Below, in pieces: positions 33,217 through 33,476 of a DNA stretch of 33,476 nt. This DNA is from Liquorilactobacillus vini DSM 20605 (lineage in GTDB: Bacteria; Bacillota; Bacilli; Lactobacillales; Lactobacillaceae): positions 1 through 33,476 of the forward strand of contig NZ_AHYZ01000031.1 of the NCBI RefSeq assembly GCF_000255495.1. The letters are read 5' to 3'. The notes below the pieces were generated by a model. That model did no database searches and was not told where the DNA came from. It saw only the letters and a list, made by a program, of their open reading frames with translations. Positions within the stretch are counted from its first letter, which is position 1. Every line of letters begins with the position of its first letter. A program made the position numbers and the translations under genes.

Positions 33217-33476
33217 TTAATCCAAGACGTCGGAAACGACACCTGCACCAACAGTTCTTCCACCTTCACGAACAGTAAATTTCAAGCCCTTTTCAATTGC
33301 AACTGGAGCAATTAATTCTACTGTAAAGGTTACATTATCACCAGGCATAACCATTTCTACGCCTTCAGGCAATTCGATTACACCAGTAACATCTGTAGTA
33401 TGGAAGTAAAATTGTGGACGATAATTTGAGAAGAATGGTGTATGACGGCCACCTTCTTCTTTGGTTAAGACATAAA
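33217..33476 (-). CDS. tuf: Elongation factor Tu, C-terminal part (runs off the window)
   Basis: The last 85 codons and the stop of EF-Tu lie at the window edge; the start lies outside. The reading frame ends ...[11 protein letters not shown], and earlier residues match domain III of EF-Tu ([20 protein letters not shown], then [14 protein letters not shown] and [14 protein letters not shown]). This domain contacts aminoacyl-tRNA and EF-Ts. The tuf-tig-clpX order is typical of lactobacilli. Confidence 0.97.
   Translation of the reverse strand, partial: YVLTKEEGGRHTPFFSNYRPQFYFHTTDVTGVIELPEGVEMVMPGDNVTFTVELIAPVAIEKGLKFTVREGGRTVGAGVVSDVLD

Noticed and set aside
1-33476. CRISPR array, insertion sequence, prophage or attachment site
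   Set aside because: No regularly spaced repeats, transposase, integrase or phage structural genes were found; both tRNA 3' ends lack duplicated att-like sequence or an adjacent integrase.

Overview
The window looks like chromosomal core sequence of a low-GC Gram-positive lactic acid bacterium of the Lactobacillaceae. This rests on the gene content and order: lexA, recN-argR-tlyA-ispA-xseB-xseA-folD-nusB-asp23, efp-pepP-rpmA-prp-rplU, pheST behind a T-box, clpX-tig-tuf, and an ArlRS-like two-component pair. Further support comes from the mevalonate gene mvaS, from dxs being absent between ispA and tlyA, from the AT-rich composition and from strong AGGAGG-type ribosome binding sites. I cannot name the species. 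No prophage, insertion sequence or CRISPR array is visible.

Layout. lexA (+) with its own SOS box lies at the left end and is convergent with a long leftward block (794-10987). In transcription order this block holds rplU-prp-rpmA, pepP, efp, asp23, nusB, then folD-xseA-xseB-ispA-tlyA-argR-recN. folD has its own promoter behind a terminator, and several junctions in the block overlap by 4-8 bp. rplU is preceded by an L21-type leader. tRNA-Arg(UCU) follows at 11191-11263. An overlooked 40-codon membrane-peptide gene on the + strand (11408-11530) sits behind a perfect TGTAAC-N5-TGTAAC direct repeat, the WalR-type consensus. Next comes a four-gene operon of unrecognised proteins (11538-13887) with its own promoter, directly downstream of mvaS. 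A repeat-bearing non-coding gap and tRNA-Ser(CGA) follow.

The middle (15674-23516) carries a nitroreductase, a membrane-anchored unknown, greA, udk, mltG, pheT-pheS with a T-box leader, and a DUF24/HxlR regulator with a plausible self-operator. The right part has an HD-domain protein, a SpoU-family RNA methyltransferase, the divergent acyP and yidC (+), the convergent histidine kinase and response regulator, gnd, clpX, tig, and the 3' end of tuf.

Two housekeeping genes, xseA and yidC, are each split by an apparent one-base loss in a poly-A run. The yidC site reads as a perfect A-AAA-AAC slippery heptamer. Sequencing error is the simplest explanation for both, but the yidC site deserves a check. 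The most novel material is the WalR-boxed micropeptide gene and the four-gene unknown operon, whose last gene carries a terminator-like hairpin inside its own coding sequence.
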